Assembly: GCF_047675955.1 (NCBI RefSeq)
Contig: NC_132914.1
Coordinates: 44,974,521-45,038,520, forward strand
DNA: 64,000 nucleotides
Source of the DNA: Chlorocebus sabaeus
Taxonomy: Eukaryota; Chordata; Mammalia; Primates; Cercopithecidae
Direction of reading: 5' to 3'
Shown here: positions 11,556 through 22,115 of the stretch, piece by piece
Layout of the letters: each line of letters starts with the position of its first letter
Numbering within the stretch: position 1 is the stretch's first letter
Notes under the pieces: generated by a model
What the model was told of the DNA's origin: nothing
Database searches by the model: none
Seen by the model: only the letters and a program-made list of their open reading frames with translations
Program-made: the position numbers and the translations under genes

Positions 11556-12516
11556 CATGAAGACTGCTTTATCTCTGAATAAATCTCCTTTAAAAAACAA
11601 AAAACAAAAAACAAAAAACAAAAAAACCAGCTTTTGTGAGGATTTCTGTTACTTGCAGCAAAAGGGTCCTGATGGACACAATTGTTTTTGCAATGTAGGA
11701 GAAATCCTCAAAACTGGCTTTTCCCATGCTTGCCTTCCTCTCAGTTACATGCTCTGCCTAAAGCAAAGTGACTGCTTCCTCAGAAGTCAGGCTTTAAGGT
11801 CCCTGGGGCACTTCTGCTTCCACAGTTTAGGTTTACCAAGAGGCCGATATGTTTGTCCACAAGCTGGTTTTGCCAGTTGCACTTGTTTTTATAATTACAT
11901 AAAGCAATGAAATATGAGTGAGGGAAAGAACTGCTGTTGTCCAAAATCCAAACTGAATGCTTTCCATAAACAGTAAAGGCAAACTGCTTAGAAAACAAAG
12001 TAAATAAAAAACAATCTTGGAGTTTCATGCAGGTGAGGCAAGTGTACAATAATTGGAAAATTTTATTAAATCTAGAATAATTCTGAACTCAGATTGTTCC
12101 TCAATTGTCCTTCAGTTCTGGCTCTACTTTAAAGCTGTTGGGACTGAAAACCACCGACTTTTTAAATGACCACACAAGACTCCTATTAGATGTCACATAT
12201 CTTAAAAGAGGCCTTGTGCCTTCAAAATACTGTCAAATGAAAGAATATTTATATGTTTTACTTTAGTAAAATATTCAAAATGTTTTCCATTTTCAGTGTT
12301 TCTTTGCTCTACCTGACTAGCTGTTTTAACTGATTACCCAATTAGCTACCAGTCTGGTGGTGTCTGAGTAAATGTACCCCTGTTCCTCTTTAGCCCCCTC
12401 GCCTACCTGGTCAACCTATACAGCCCTCAGTCTCTTTCCTTTCTCCATCTTGTCAGCACAGAACCGCACAGCATCAATAACAACTGGTTTTTACAAAATT
12501 ATAATTTCAATATCAA
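11556..12516. other. No gene; small (A6C) heptamer repeat
   Basis: Contains four tandem AAAAAAC units at about 11592-11619. The rest looks single-copy. The plus ORF of 117 codons at 11557 runs through the A-rich repeat and is not credible as a gene. Confidence 0.5.
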
Positions 12517-12527
12517 GAGTATTTTTC

Positions 12528-12809
12528 TTTTTCTTTGCTCTGTCACCCAGGCTGGAGTGCAGTGGTGCGATCTCGGCTCACTGCAAGCTCCGCCTCCCGG
12601 GTTCACGCCATTCTCCTGCCTCAGCCTCCCGAGTAGCTGGGACTGCAGGTTCCCGCCACCGCACCCGGCTACTTTTTTTTTTTGTATTTTTGGTGGAGAC
12701 GGGGTTTCACCATGTTAGCCAGGATGGTCTCGATCTCCTGAGCTCGTGATTCACCCTCCTCGGCCTCCCAAAGTGCTGGGATCACAGGTGTGAGCCACTG
12801 CACCTGGCT
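12528..12809 (-). mobile_element. AluY-type element with target-site duplication and a nearly missing tail
   Basis: Antisense Alu flanked by an 11-bp target duplication, gagtatttttc (12517-12527 and 12810-12820). The usual 'gagacggagt' end and T run are missing: the Alu starts at 'tttgctctgtcacccagg'. It was therefore 3'-truncated or lost its end soon after insertion. Confidence 0.93.
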
Positions 12810-13034
12810 GAGTATTTTTCATTTTAATAAAAGTTCTGGGAGGATCTACACTAAAGTGTTAACTGCTATTTCTGCATGAAGAGACTGTGGACTTTTTTCT
12901 TATTTTCATGCATGAGGATAATAATGATGCATACTAGTATTGACTTGGTTATAACAAAATAAAAATAATCTTTTAACCCAAGAACAAAGAATATTTTGTC
13001 TTTTTATGAGAATTTACTTTTTACAAAGAACTTT

Positions 13035-13205
13035 TAGGTCCATTGTATCAATAGTACTTCATAACTACCCTACAAAGAAAACATTTATTCCTGCTTCCCG
13101 ATGAGGAAACCAAAATGGGAGAAGGGGAAACCATGTGGCCTCAGAGGACACAGCTAGTAAGAAATAGAGCCTGTTTAGATGCCCAGGTCCCTGATGTCTG
13201 CTTCA
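13035..13205 (-). mobile_element. MIR fragment, antisense
   Basis: Shows the reversed MIR core: 'gatgaggaaaccaaaatggg' followed by 'acacagctagtaagaaatag' and 'agatgcccaggtccctga'. Confidence 0.7.
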
Positions 13206-13489
13206 AGTGGTTTTTTGCTTTCCTGTAAATCACTAAAGATTTAATGAAAACAGATTGATCATAGCTAAATATGCTACCTCTGTCAGAATGAAGAGAATTT
13301 AGCAATATAAAAAAATAGAGTTTTAAGCGATGAAAGCACAAGTCCAGAAGAAAACTGGGAGAGGAGGAAGGCTTTCACAGCACCACTGGGCACTTCCATA
13401 CAAGGCCAGTGTCATGTAGGATATGGTGGCTTCCTTTCTTGATCAACCACCCGCCAAGACTTCAAATCAGCTCTATCGGTCTGTACTGG

Positions 13490-13650
13490 GAAATGTGGGC
13501 CCACTGTTTAATCTCTTTGGGCTCCATCATTGTGTTCTATTAAACAGGAGTGACGATACCTAGTCACAAAACTGTTGTCAGAATTTGAAATAATGTTGTA
13601 TATAAAGCCCTTAACACAGCAGCTGAAGGGTTCTAGCATTGTCATCATAA
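13490..13650 (+). mobile_element. MIR fragment, sense
   Basis: Shows 'tttaatctctttgggctcca' followed by 'aacaggagtgacgataccta' and 'ataaagcccttaacacagc', in the same order as the MIR core and 3' part. Confidence 0.65.
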
Positions 13651-13800
13651 TGGCAACTAGTAATACTGTTGGTAGTAATCACACCACTGCTGCTTTAATA
13701 GGAAGTAAAGGACTTGCTGAGTGCCACCAGGTTGATGGGCACTAATGCTGGAAGATCATGAATCAGAACAACACACTCTCTAAGGATTCATCAAAACTCT

Positions 13801-13965
13801 TAGAAGGACCTGGTGATGACATTGGGTCCATCTGGATAATCCAAGATAACCTTCCCATCTCGAGGTATTTAATAAAGACCCATTTGCCATATAAGGCAAC
13901 AGTCATAGGTTCCAGGGATTAGGACTTAGACATATTTGTATTTGGGAAGCCTACCACAAAACACA
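13801..13965 (-). mobile_element. Truncated MLT1 LTR piece (within the inverted duplicate)
   Basis: Reverse complement of the 5' part of the MLT1 LTR at 31295-31785, for example 'ccagggattaggacttagac' and 'ttgggaagcctaccacaaaa'. It breaks off at 13801, where its 31-kb partner continues. Confidence 0.85.
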
Positions 13966-14154
13966 CTCTGAATTTTTAAAATGAAATATAAGGATTTAAT
14001 TAAATTTTACAGAATTATTTATAAAAACAACATACCCTTTAATCACTAGCAGAAGAGCAAGAGAAAGAGCTGACTACAGATTCAAAACAGAATGGCATCT
14101 TCAAAACACACAGAATGATTTGAGATCAATTGACTGCGTTTCAGTTTCTTTTTC

Positions 14155-14472
14155 TGTTCTTTTTTCTTTTTCTTTTTCTTTTTTTTTTGAGACAGAGTTT
14201 CACTCTTCTTGTCCAGGCTGCAGTGCAATGGCACAATCTCAGCTCACCACAACCTCCGCCCCTGGGTTTAAGCGATTCTCCTGCTTCAGCCTCCCAAGAA
14301 GCTAGGATTACAGGCATGCACCACCACGCCTGGCTAATTTTTGTATTTTTAGTAGAGACAGGGTTTCTCCATGTTGGCCAGGCTGATCTTCAACTCTCTA
14401 CCTCAGGTAATCCACCTGCCTTGGCCTCCCAAAAAGCTGGGGTTACAGGCATGAGCCACTGCACCTGGCTAA
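14155..14472 (-). mobile_element. AluS-type element (within the inverted duplicate)
   Basis: Antisense Alu with a reversed tail at 14155-14187. It shares private features with the Alu at 30793, for example 'gtccaggctgcagtgcaatg' and 'agctaggattacaggcatgc'. Only the tail-side target duplication (gtttcagtttctt) is present. The head side runs straight into L1. Confidence 0.95.
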
Positions 14473-14852
14473 CGAAGTCTTAGTAAATTCAAAAAATTCA
14501 AAATAATGCCAGTCATAATCTTGGACCACACTGGAATAAAACAGAAATCAATACCAAGATGATCTTTCAAAACCATACAATTACATGGAGATTAAACAAT
14601 TTGCACTGGATTGACTTCTGGGCAAACAATGAATTTAAGGCAGAAATTTAAAAAAATTCTTTGACATAAATGAAAACAGAGGCACAACATACCAAAATCT
14701 CTGGGATGCAACAAAGTGGTGTTAACAAGAAAGTTAAATGCCTACCTCAAAAGGTAGAGAGGTCTCAAATTAACAATCTGGCATCACACTTAGAGGAACT
14801 AGAAAGACAAGGAAAACCAACTCTAAAGCTTAGCACAAGAAAATAAATAACT

Positions 14853-15174
14853 AGGACTGGGCATGTTGGCTCATGCCTGTAATCCCAGCAGTTTGGGAGG
14901 CCAAAGTGGAAAAATGAGTAAGTCCAGGGGTTTGAGACCAGCCTGGGTGAGGTGGTAAGACCCCACAGGGCAACACTGCAAAACCCCATCTGTACCAAAA
15001 TAAAAATAAATATAAATATTAGCCAGGTATGATGGCGTGTGCCTGTAGTCCCAGCTACTTGCAAGGCTGAGGTGAGAAGATTCCTTGAGCCCCGGAGTTC
15101 AAGGCTGCAGAGAAGTATGATCACACTACTCCACTACAGCCTGGATAACAGAGCAAAACCATATCTCAATTGAA
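14853..15174 (+). mobile_element. AluJ-type element inside L1
   Basis: Sense Alu, worn and old, with J-type features such as 'gttcaaggctgcagagaagt'. It was inserted between the L1 segments 'agaaaataaataact' and 'agaactgaacaaaattgaga'. Its A-tail continues into the long purine tract that follows. Confidence 0.9.
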
Positions 15175-15683
15175 AGAAAAAAGAAAGAGGAAAGAAGAGA
15201 GAAGAAAGAAAGAGAGAGAGAGAGAAAGAAAAGAAAGAAAAAAAGAAAGAAAGAAAGAAAGAAAGAAAGAAGAAAGAAAGGAAGGAAGGAAGGAAGGAGG
15301 GAAAGAGAGAGAGAGAGAAAGGAAGGTAGGCAGGCAGGAAGGAAGGAAGGGAGAGAGAAAGAAAAAGGAAGAAAGAAAGAAAGAGAAAGAAAGACAGAAA
15401 AACAGAAAGAAACAAGAAAGAAAAAGAAAGAAAGAGAGAGAGAAAGGGAAAGAAAGAAAGAAAGAAAGAGAGAGAAAGGGAAAGAAAGAAGACAGAAGAG
15501 AGAAAGAGAAAGAAGAAGGAGGGAGAAAGAAAGAAAGAAAAAAAGAAAGAAAGAAAGAAGAAAGACAGAAGAAAGAGAAAGGAGGGGAAGGAAGGAAGGA
15601 AGGAAGGAAGGAAGGAAGGAAGGAAGGAAGGAAGGAAGGAAGGAAGGAAGGAAGGGAAAGAAAGAAAGAAAGAAAGAAAGAAA

Positions 15684-15746
<63 letters not shown>

Positions 15747-15925
15747 GAAGGAAGGAAGGAAGGAAGGAAGGAAGGAAGGAAGGAAGGAAGGAAGGAAGGA
15801 AGGAAGGAAGGGAAGGAAGGAAGGAAGAGAAAGAAAGAAAGAAAGGAAAAGAAAAAAGGGAGGGAAGAAAGAAAGATGAGGGAAGGCAAGGAGGAAAAGT
15901 AAAGAAGGGAGAAAGAGAGGGACGC
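15175..15925. repeat. About 750-bp GAAA/GGAA polypurine microsatellite grown from an Alu tail
   Basis: Almost pure purine on the plus strand. Stretches of GAAA alternate with GGAA. The longest GGAA arrays are at about 15583-15655 and 15746-15828 (each near 18-20 units), with a GAAA array between them. Interruptions (CAGG, GAGA, AAAGG) are frequent at the left end. Long reading frames on both strands here are repeat artefacts of Lys/Glu/Arg or Ser/Phe/Leu. Confidence 0.97.
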
Positions 15926-17274
15926 AGAACAGAACTGAACAAAATTGAGACCCAAAAATTCACACAAGGAATCAACAAAACCAAAAGATAGCTCTTTGAC
16001 AGCATAAACAAGATTGATATACTGCTAGCCAGATTAACAAAGATAAAGAGAAGATCCAAATAAACACAAGAACAAAAGACAAAGGTGACATAACAACCGA
16101 TCCCACAGAAATACATAAGATCCTCAGAGACTATTATTAACACCTCTATGTACACAAAGTAGAAAATCTGGAGGAAATGGAAAAATTCCTGGAAACACAC
16201 AATCTCCCAAGATTGGATAGGGAGAAAATTAAAACCCTGAACAAAACAATATTGAGTTCCATAACTGGATCAGTCATAAAAAAGTCTATGAACCAAAAAA
16301 AGCCCCAGACCAAATGGATTCAGAGTTGAATTCTACTAGACTTACAAAGAAGAGTTGATACCAATTCTATTAGAAAACGTCAAGGAGGAGAGACTCCTCC
16401 CTATCTCATTCTACAAAGCCAGCATCACCCTGATACTAAAATCTGGCAAAGGCACACACAGAAACAAAACTACAAGCCATTACCCCTGATGAGCAGAGAC
16501 ACAAAAATCCTCAATAAAATACTAGCAAACTGAATCTAACAGCACGTCAAAAAGTTAATTTACCACAATCAAGTAGACTTTATTACTGGCATGCAAGTTT
16601 GTTTCAACATACACAAGTCAATGAATGTGATTTACCACATAAACAGATTTTAAAACAAAACCATATGATCATCTCAATAGATGCAGGAAAGTCTTTTGGT
16701 AAAATTCAACACCCTTTCATGATAAAAAACATCAACAAACAAGGCATAGAAGGAACATACCTCAAAATAATAAGAGCCGTCTATGACAAACCTAAAGCAA
16801 GTATCATACTGAACAGCCAAAAGCTGGAAGCATTCCCCTTGAGAATAAGGATGTCCACTCTCACCACTCCTCTTCAACATAGTACTGGAGGTCCTAGCCA
16901 GAGCAAGTGAGAGAAGGAAATAAAAGGCATCCAAATAGGAAAGGAAGCCAAACTATCTCTCTTCACTAACAATATAATTCTACACCTAGAAAACCCTAAA
17001 GACTTCATCAAAAGCCTCTTAGAACTGATAAACAACTTCACTAAAGTTTCAGAATACAAAATACATGCACAAAAATCAGTAGTATTTCTATATATCAGTA
17101 ATGTTCAAGCTGAGAGCCTAATAAAAAATGCAATCCTATTTACAATAGTCAAAGAAACCCTAAAAAACCTAGGAATACATCTAACCAAAGAGATGAAAGA
17201 CCTCTACAAGGCAAAGTACAAAATGCTACTGAAAGAAATCATAGATGACACAAACAAATAGAAAAACATTGCAT

Positions 17275-17592
17275 AGCCAGGTGCGGTGGCTCACGCCTGT
17301 AATCCCAGCACTTTGGGAGGCTGAGGTGGGAGGATCACGAGGTCAGGAGATCGAGATCATCCTGGTCAACACGGTGAAACCCCATCACTACTAAAAATAC
17401 AAAAAAAAAAAGACTAGCTGGGCGTGGTGGTGGCAGCCTGTGGTCCCAGTTGCTTGGGAGGCTAAGGCAGGAGAATGGTGTGAACGTGGGAGGCGGAGGT
17501 TGCAGTGAGCCGGGATCACGTCGCTGCACTTCAGCCTGGGTGACAGAGCGACACTCTGTCTCAAAAAAAAAAAAAAAGAAAAAAAGAGAAAA
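17275..17592 (+). mobile_element. AluY-type element inside L1, with 14-bp target duplication
   Basis: Sense Alu flanked by gaaaaacattgcat (17261-17274 and 17593-17606). The tail is A-rich with scattered G. It interrupts the ORF2 part of the L1. Confidence 0.96.
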
Positions 17593-19295
17593 GAAAAACA
17601 TTGCATGCTCATGAATTGGAAGAATCAGTATTATTAAAATGACCATACTGCTCAAAGCAATCTACAGATTCAGTGCTATTCCTTTCAAATCACCATGTCA
17701 TCTTTCACAGAATTAGACAAAAACGATTCTAAAATTTATGTGGAACCAAAAAATAGCCCAAAAAGCCAAGGAAATCCTAAGCAAAAAGAACAAAGCCAGA
17801 GGCATCACATTATCCAACTTAAAACTGTACTGTAAGCCTACAGTAACCAAAACAGCATGATACCGGTACAAAAACAGACATTTAGACCAATGGAACAGAA
17901 GAGAGAACTCTGAAATAAAGCCACAAACCTAAAGCCATCTGATCTTCAACAAGGTTAACAAAAATAAGCAATGGAGAAAGACTTTCTATGCAATAAATGG
18001 TGCTGGGATAGCTGGCCTGCCATGTGCAGAAGAATGAAACTGGACCCCTACCTTTCACCACATACAAAGATTAACTGAAGATTGACTAAAGATTAAAATG
18101 TAAGACCTCAAACTATAAGAATTCTAGAAGAAAACCTAGGAAACACTATTCTGGACATTGGCCTTTGGAAAGAATTTATGACTAAATCCTCCAAAGCAAT
18201 TGCAATAACAACAACAAAAAATTGACAAGTGAGACCTAATCAAACTAAAGAGCTTCTCTGCACAGCAAAAGAAACTGTCAACACAGTAAACAGACAACCT
18301 ACAGAATGGGAGAAAATATTCACAAACTATGCATCCAAACAAAGGTCTAATCTAATATAGAGAAACTATAAGGAACTTAAACCATTGAACAAGCAAAAAA
18401 CAACCACATTAAAAAAGACATGAACAGACACTTCTTCAAAGAAGATATACAAGAGGCCAAGAAATATATGTAAAAATGGTTCACATCACTAATCATCAGA
18501 GAAACTCAAAATCAAAACCACGATGAGTTACCATCTCATACCAGTGAGATGCTATTGGTAAAAAGCTATTAATAAAAGTAAAATGCTATTAGTAAAACAC
18601 TATTAATAAAAGTAAAAATATCAAATGTCATCAAGATTGCAGAAAAAAGGGAATGCTTATACAGTGTTGGTGGGAATGTAAATTAGTTCAGCCCCTGTTT
18701 GGAGATTTCTCAAAGAACTAAAGACAGAACTATCATTTGACCCAGCAATCCTATTACTAGGTATATATCCAAGAGAAAATAAATTGTTCTGCCAAAAAGA
18801 TACATGCACTTGTATGTTCATCATAGTACTATTCACAATAGCAAAGACATGGAATGAACCTAGGTGCCCAGCAATGGTGTATTGGATAAAGAAAATGTGG
18901 TACATATACATCATAGAATACTATGCAGCCATAAAAAGAATTAAATCATATCCTTTGTAGCAACATGGATGCAGCTGGAGGTCATTACCCTAGGCAAATT
19001 TACTCAGGAACTGAAAACTAAAAGCCACATGTTCTCACTTATAAGTGAGAGTTAAACATTGAGTAATCATGGACATAACGATGGCAACGATAGACACTGG
19101 GGACTATTAGAGTGGGGAGGAAGGGAGAGGGACAAGGGTTGATAAACTAACTATTGCATACTATGCTCAGCACCTGGGTGACAGGATCAATCAAACCCCA
19201 AACCTCAGCATCAGTCAATATTTCCAGGTAGCAAACCTACACATGTACCCCCTGAATCTAAAATAAAAGTCAAAATTATAAAAATAAAAGAAAAA

Positions 19296-19750
19296 AAGAA
19301 GTATTATTCCCTCCACTTTGGTCCCCAGAGCCCTCTGAGAATAAGAAAACTGGCTTCTTTGTGGAGGAATGGCATGGTTCCTCAGTTCCTTCCCATTTTG
19401 GTAGTTAATTGTGACGACCCACTACTATAAAGGATTTTGGGAGGCTGCCACCTTATGTAGATGGGGTCTGACTGGCTGGCCCAGGACTCATGTTCACAAG
19501 TAGACTGAGCAGCACTTGTGCTCTGTGATCATTCTGGCCAGCAACCTCCAAGGCCCCATGTCTGTGTCACTTGCCCATGGTCCTTCCTTCCAAATGGCCA
19601 AACCCACCTGATGTTGACATGATATACAGTTTGCAAAGTATTTCCCATAATGTTTTGTTTGCACCCCAACCTTGTAAGGCATTATTAATTATTCCATTTA
19701 CAGCTGGAAAAAATGAATAATCTTTGAATTCTGACATTGAAGAAACCCTA
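19296..19750. other. No gene seen
   Basis: Single-copy-looking sequence after the L1 tail. A 62-codon minus ORF at 19494 has no recognisable domain. Confidence 0.5.
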
Positions 19751-19759
19751 CAAGTTAGC

Positions 19760-19990
19760 CCAACTCAATCCCTTATTTTCTCGGATGATGACATTGAGAC
19801 CCTGAGAAGTTAAGTGGCTTGTTCAAAATCACAGTGACAGTAATGACAACAAGGATGTCTTGATCAGATATGGTACTGAGCACTCAGAATACGTCATCTC
19901 ATTTTGTTCTCACAACAGTCTTACAAAGTGGGACATGTTGAAAACAAGATGAGAAAACTGAGAGGGCTGAGTCAAGGCCAGGTTTTCTGA
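19760..19990 (-). mobile_element. MIR-type fragments, antisense
   Basis: Two pieces appear to lie end to end. 19760-19845 has 'gacattgagaccctgagaag' and 'ttgttcaaaatcaca'. 19850-19990 has 'tactgagcactcagaatacg', 'ctcattttgttctcacaaca' and 'gatgagaaaactgag', the reversed MIR order. Confidence 0.65.
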
Positions 19991-20455
19991 TGCAAGTTCA
20001 GTGCAGCTTCACTCCTCACAGCAACACCAGGGTGGCCCCTCTCCACTACTGATGTCAGGGCCATCGGAGGGGAGGACATGGCTGTCAGCTGGGAAGAGTG
20101 AAATGGGTAAGGACTGTGTCATGGCTGAAAGGGATCGTGGCAAGGGCACAGGCAGCAGGAAAGCTGGTGAGTCACCAGAAAGTTTGGCTAAAGATAAGAC
20201 TGAGATCAGTATCAACAAAACACCCAAAACGATCACAGCAGCATCTCTCTCTGACCACCCAGATTACTTTTAGCAGCAGCACAGTATGAGCAAGGCTGAG
20301 CTCCAGGGAGAGCCAGGGAACAAGCCAGAAATTTTTATCAGGATTTGTTTTTCACACGAACTTCTCAGACTCTAAATCCAGTCCTGTAAACTGGTGAAGC
20401 AAAAGTCCAAGAGAAAATTTGCTGATTATATGAATTTTCACCAGCAGTAAATCAG
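19991..20455. other. No gene seen
   Basis: GC-moderate single-copy-looking DNA. Overlapping ORFs of 60-90 codons on both strands near 20000-20290 have no recognisable domain or conserved start context. Confidence 0.45.
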
Positions 20456-20655
20456 TGGTTCTCAGCTGAGATAACTGTGCCCCCAGGGGACATTTAACAA
20501 TGTCTAGAGACAATTCTGGTTGGAGGGTTGGGAGAGTGCTACTGGTAAATAATGGAGAAGGGTCACGCTAAATATCCTTCAATGCACGGGACAGCCCCTT
20601 TCAACAAAGAACTATCCAACCCAAAATGTGCATAGTGTCGAGGCTGAGAAACTGG
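20456..20655 (+). mobile_element. MER5A (hAT-Charlie) element
   Basis: Nearly full-length. It starts 'cagtggttctcagctgagat', contains 'ccccaggggacatttaacaa', 'tgcacgggacagcccctttc' and 'actatccaacccaaaatgtg', and ends 'gaggctgagaaactggtgta', a close match in order and spacing to MER5A. Confidence 0.88.
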
Positions 20656-21309
20656 TGTAAATGAAACTGAGCTGCATATAAATAGGACTTTAGTTGCACA
20701 ACAAACACCCCAGCTTTCAGAGAAATAGTCAACTAGGTCAAAGGGCACTGGAGTGGGGATTGCAAGGCCTGATTTCTAGTTCTAACTTGATGACCAATTT
20801 GGAACTTTGGGTGTCCTTTTCTTCCTAGAACTAGAGCAGCCATGTGACGGGGCCAGAGCCCCATGGGGTTGGCTAGTGGCATATAGGAAATAACAGGGCT
20901 ACTCTACCCTTGCAAAACATTCTTATGTTATGATTAACCCAAGCATCTCAGTGTTGATGGACCAGCTTTGTTTTAGTAGGGCCTCAGCACTTTTTCCCTC
21001 CAATTAAAAAGGTAATCCATATCATTATAAAAACTTAAGAAAATACAGAATAACACACACAGAAGAAAAAGAGTATCTTATAATCCCATCTCTTAGAAAG
21101 GAGTTTTATTCTGAGGGTCTCCAGATACTGACCTTCATTTTCACTATTTTGAAGAGGAAGGGAGAAGAGAGAATCACCGTCCTCCTCCTTTTGTTGTTGT
21201 TATTGTTTTCGTTTTCACTTCTTTATACTACAAGGGAGCTTTACCAATTAGTTAAAAGTGGAATTCAAAGAGTTTTAACTGTAGCTACTTGCGTTTGCAC
21301 TAATGTTTT
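20656..21309. other. No gene seen
   Basis: Single-copy-looking. The stretch at 21020-21100 ('aagaaaatacagaataacac ... ataatcccatctctta') resembles an old LINE tail but is too short to assign. Confidence 0.4.
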
Positions 21310-22115
21310 AACTTTTTAAAAAAGTTAAAGTTGTCAATTATGGTAAAATACAAATAACATAAAACTTACCACTTTAACCATTTTTACTGTACAGTTCAGT
21401 AGTCTTGTGAGTCAATCTCCAGAACCTTTTCTTTTTTTTTTTTTTTTTTTTTGAGATGGAGTCTTGCTCTGTTGCCCAGGCTGGAGTGCAATGGTGCAAT
21501 CTCAGCTCACTGCAAGCTCCGCCTCCCAGGTTCACACCATTCTCCTGCCTCAGCCTCCCAAGTCGCTGGGACTACAGGCGCCCGCCACCACGTCTGGCTA
21601 ATTTTTTGTATTTTTAGTACAGACTGGGTTTCACCTTGTTAGCCAGGGTGGTCTTGATCTCCTGACCTCGTGATACACCTGCCTCAGCCTCCCAAAGTGC
21701 TGGGATTACAGGCGTGAGCCACCGCGCCTGGCCACCAGAACCTTTTCATCTTCCAAAACGAATACTCCAAACTCATTAAACAATAACTCCTCAATTTCCT
21801 CATCCTCCAGCCCCTGGCAGCCACCATTCTGCTTCCTGTTTTATGAACTTGACTACTCCAGATTCCTCATATAAGTGAAATTATACAGCATTTGTCTTTT
21901 TGTGACTATTTCCCTTAGCATAATGTCTTCAAGGTTGATCCATGTTGTGGCATATGTCTGAATTTGCTTGCTTTTTAACGCTGAACAGTATTCCATTGTG
22001 TATCCCATTTTGTTGATCCATTTATCTGTTGATAGGCATGTGAGTTGCTTCCTCCTTTGGCTACTAGGAATAATGCTGCTGTAAACATGGGTATACGAAT
22101 TTCCCTTAGAAACCC
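21310..22115 (-). mobile_element. Old L1M (L1ME/L1MC-like) 3' fragment, antisense
   Basis: Reversed L1M landmarks: 'accactttaaccatttttac', 'aacaataactcctcaatttc', 'ccctggcagccaccattctg' and 'gttgatccatttatctgttg'. It is interrupted by an AluY at 21432-21734. Confidence 0.85.
21432..21734 (-). mobile_element. AluY-type element with 13-bp target duplication
   Basis: Antisense Alu flanked by ccagaaccttttc (21419-21431 and 21735-21747), inserted into the L1M. The sequence is close to AluY, including 'caagctccgcctcccaggtt'. Confidence 0.96.

Larger units (their letters stand above)
13801..14472. repeat. Inverted duplicate of 30793-31471 (derived copy)
   Basis: The reverse complement of this block matches 30793-31471 across three kinds of sequence: a piece of MLT1 LTR (13801-13965), about 200 bp of otherwise single-copy sequence (13966-14160), and one whole Alu. 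By eye the single-copy part differs at about 5 of 161 bases. The MLT1 part is more diverged and lacks about 14 bp. The block starts abruptly inside the MLT1 and stops at the head of the Alu, where L1 begins. The MLT1 is complete only at 31 kb, and the Alu has both target duplications only there, so this is the derived copy. Confidence 0.9.
14473..19295 (+). mobile_element. Decayed L1 (ORF2 and 3' UTR), 5' end lost at the inverted-duplicate junction
   Basis: Sense L1 beginning inside the ORF2 endonuclease region ('aagtcttagtaaattcaaaa', matching about 43379 of the L1 at 40.4-47.2 kb) and running to a 3' UTR ending 'gaatctaaaataaaagt' plus an A-rich tail. The reverse-transcriptase catalytic motif has decayed from FADD to FTNN (codons at 16962-16973), so the copy is dead. 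It is split by an AluJ plus microsatellite and by an AluY. The tail style suggests L1PB/L1MA age. A local 33-bp duplication lies near 18566-18620. Confidence 0.9.

Noticed and set aside
14120..14483. ORFs with FFLRQSFTLLVQAA-type text (also at 1726, 6341, 17335, 21451, 24127, 30911, 49820, 60821 and 62920)
   Set aside because: These are antisense Alu translations, a common false positive, not genes.
15134..16200. Very long ORFs (273-344 codons) on both strands
   Set aside because: They run through the GAAA/GGAA tract and encode only Lys/Glu/Arg/Gly or Ser/Phe/Leu/Pro repeats. They are artefacts of a repeat with no stop codons.
14473..19295. L1-driven chimeric retrogene (template switch) as the origin of 13801-14472
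   Set aside because: The arms are much more alike than the L1 is to a functional L1, and an AluJ sits in the L1. The join therefore seems younger than the L1 insertion. No target duplication links 13800 with 19295.
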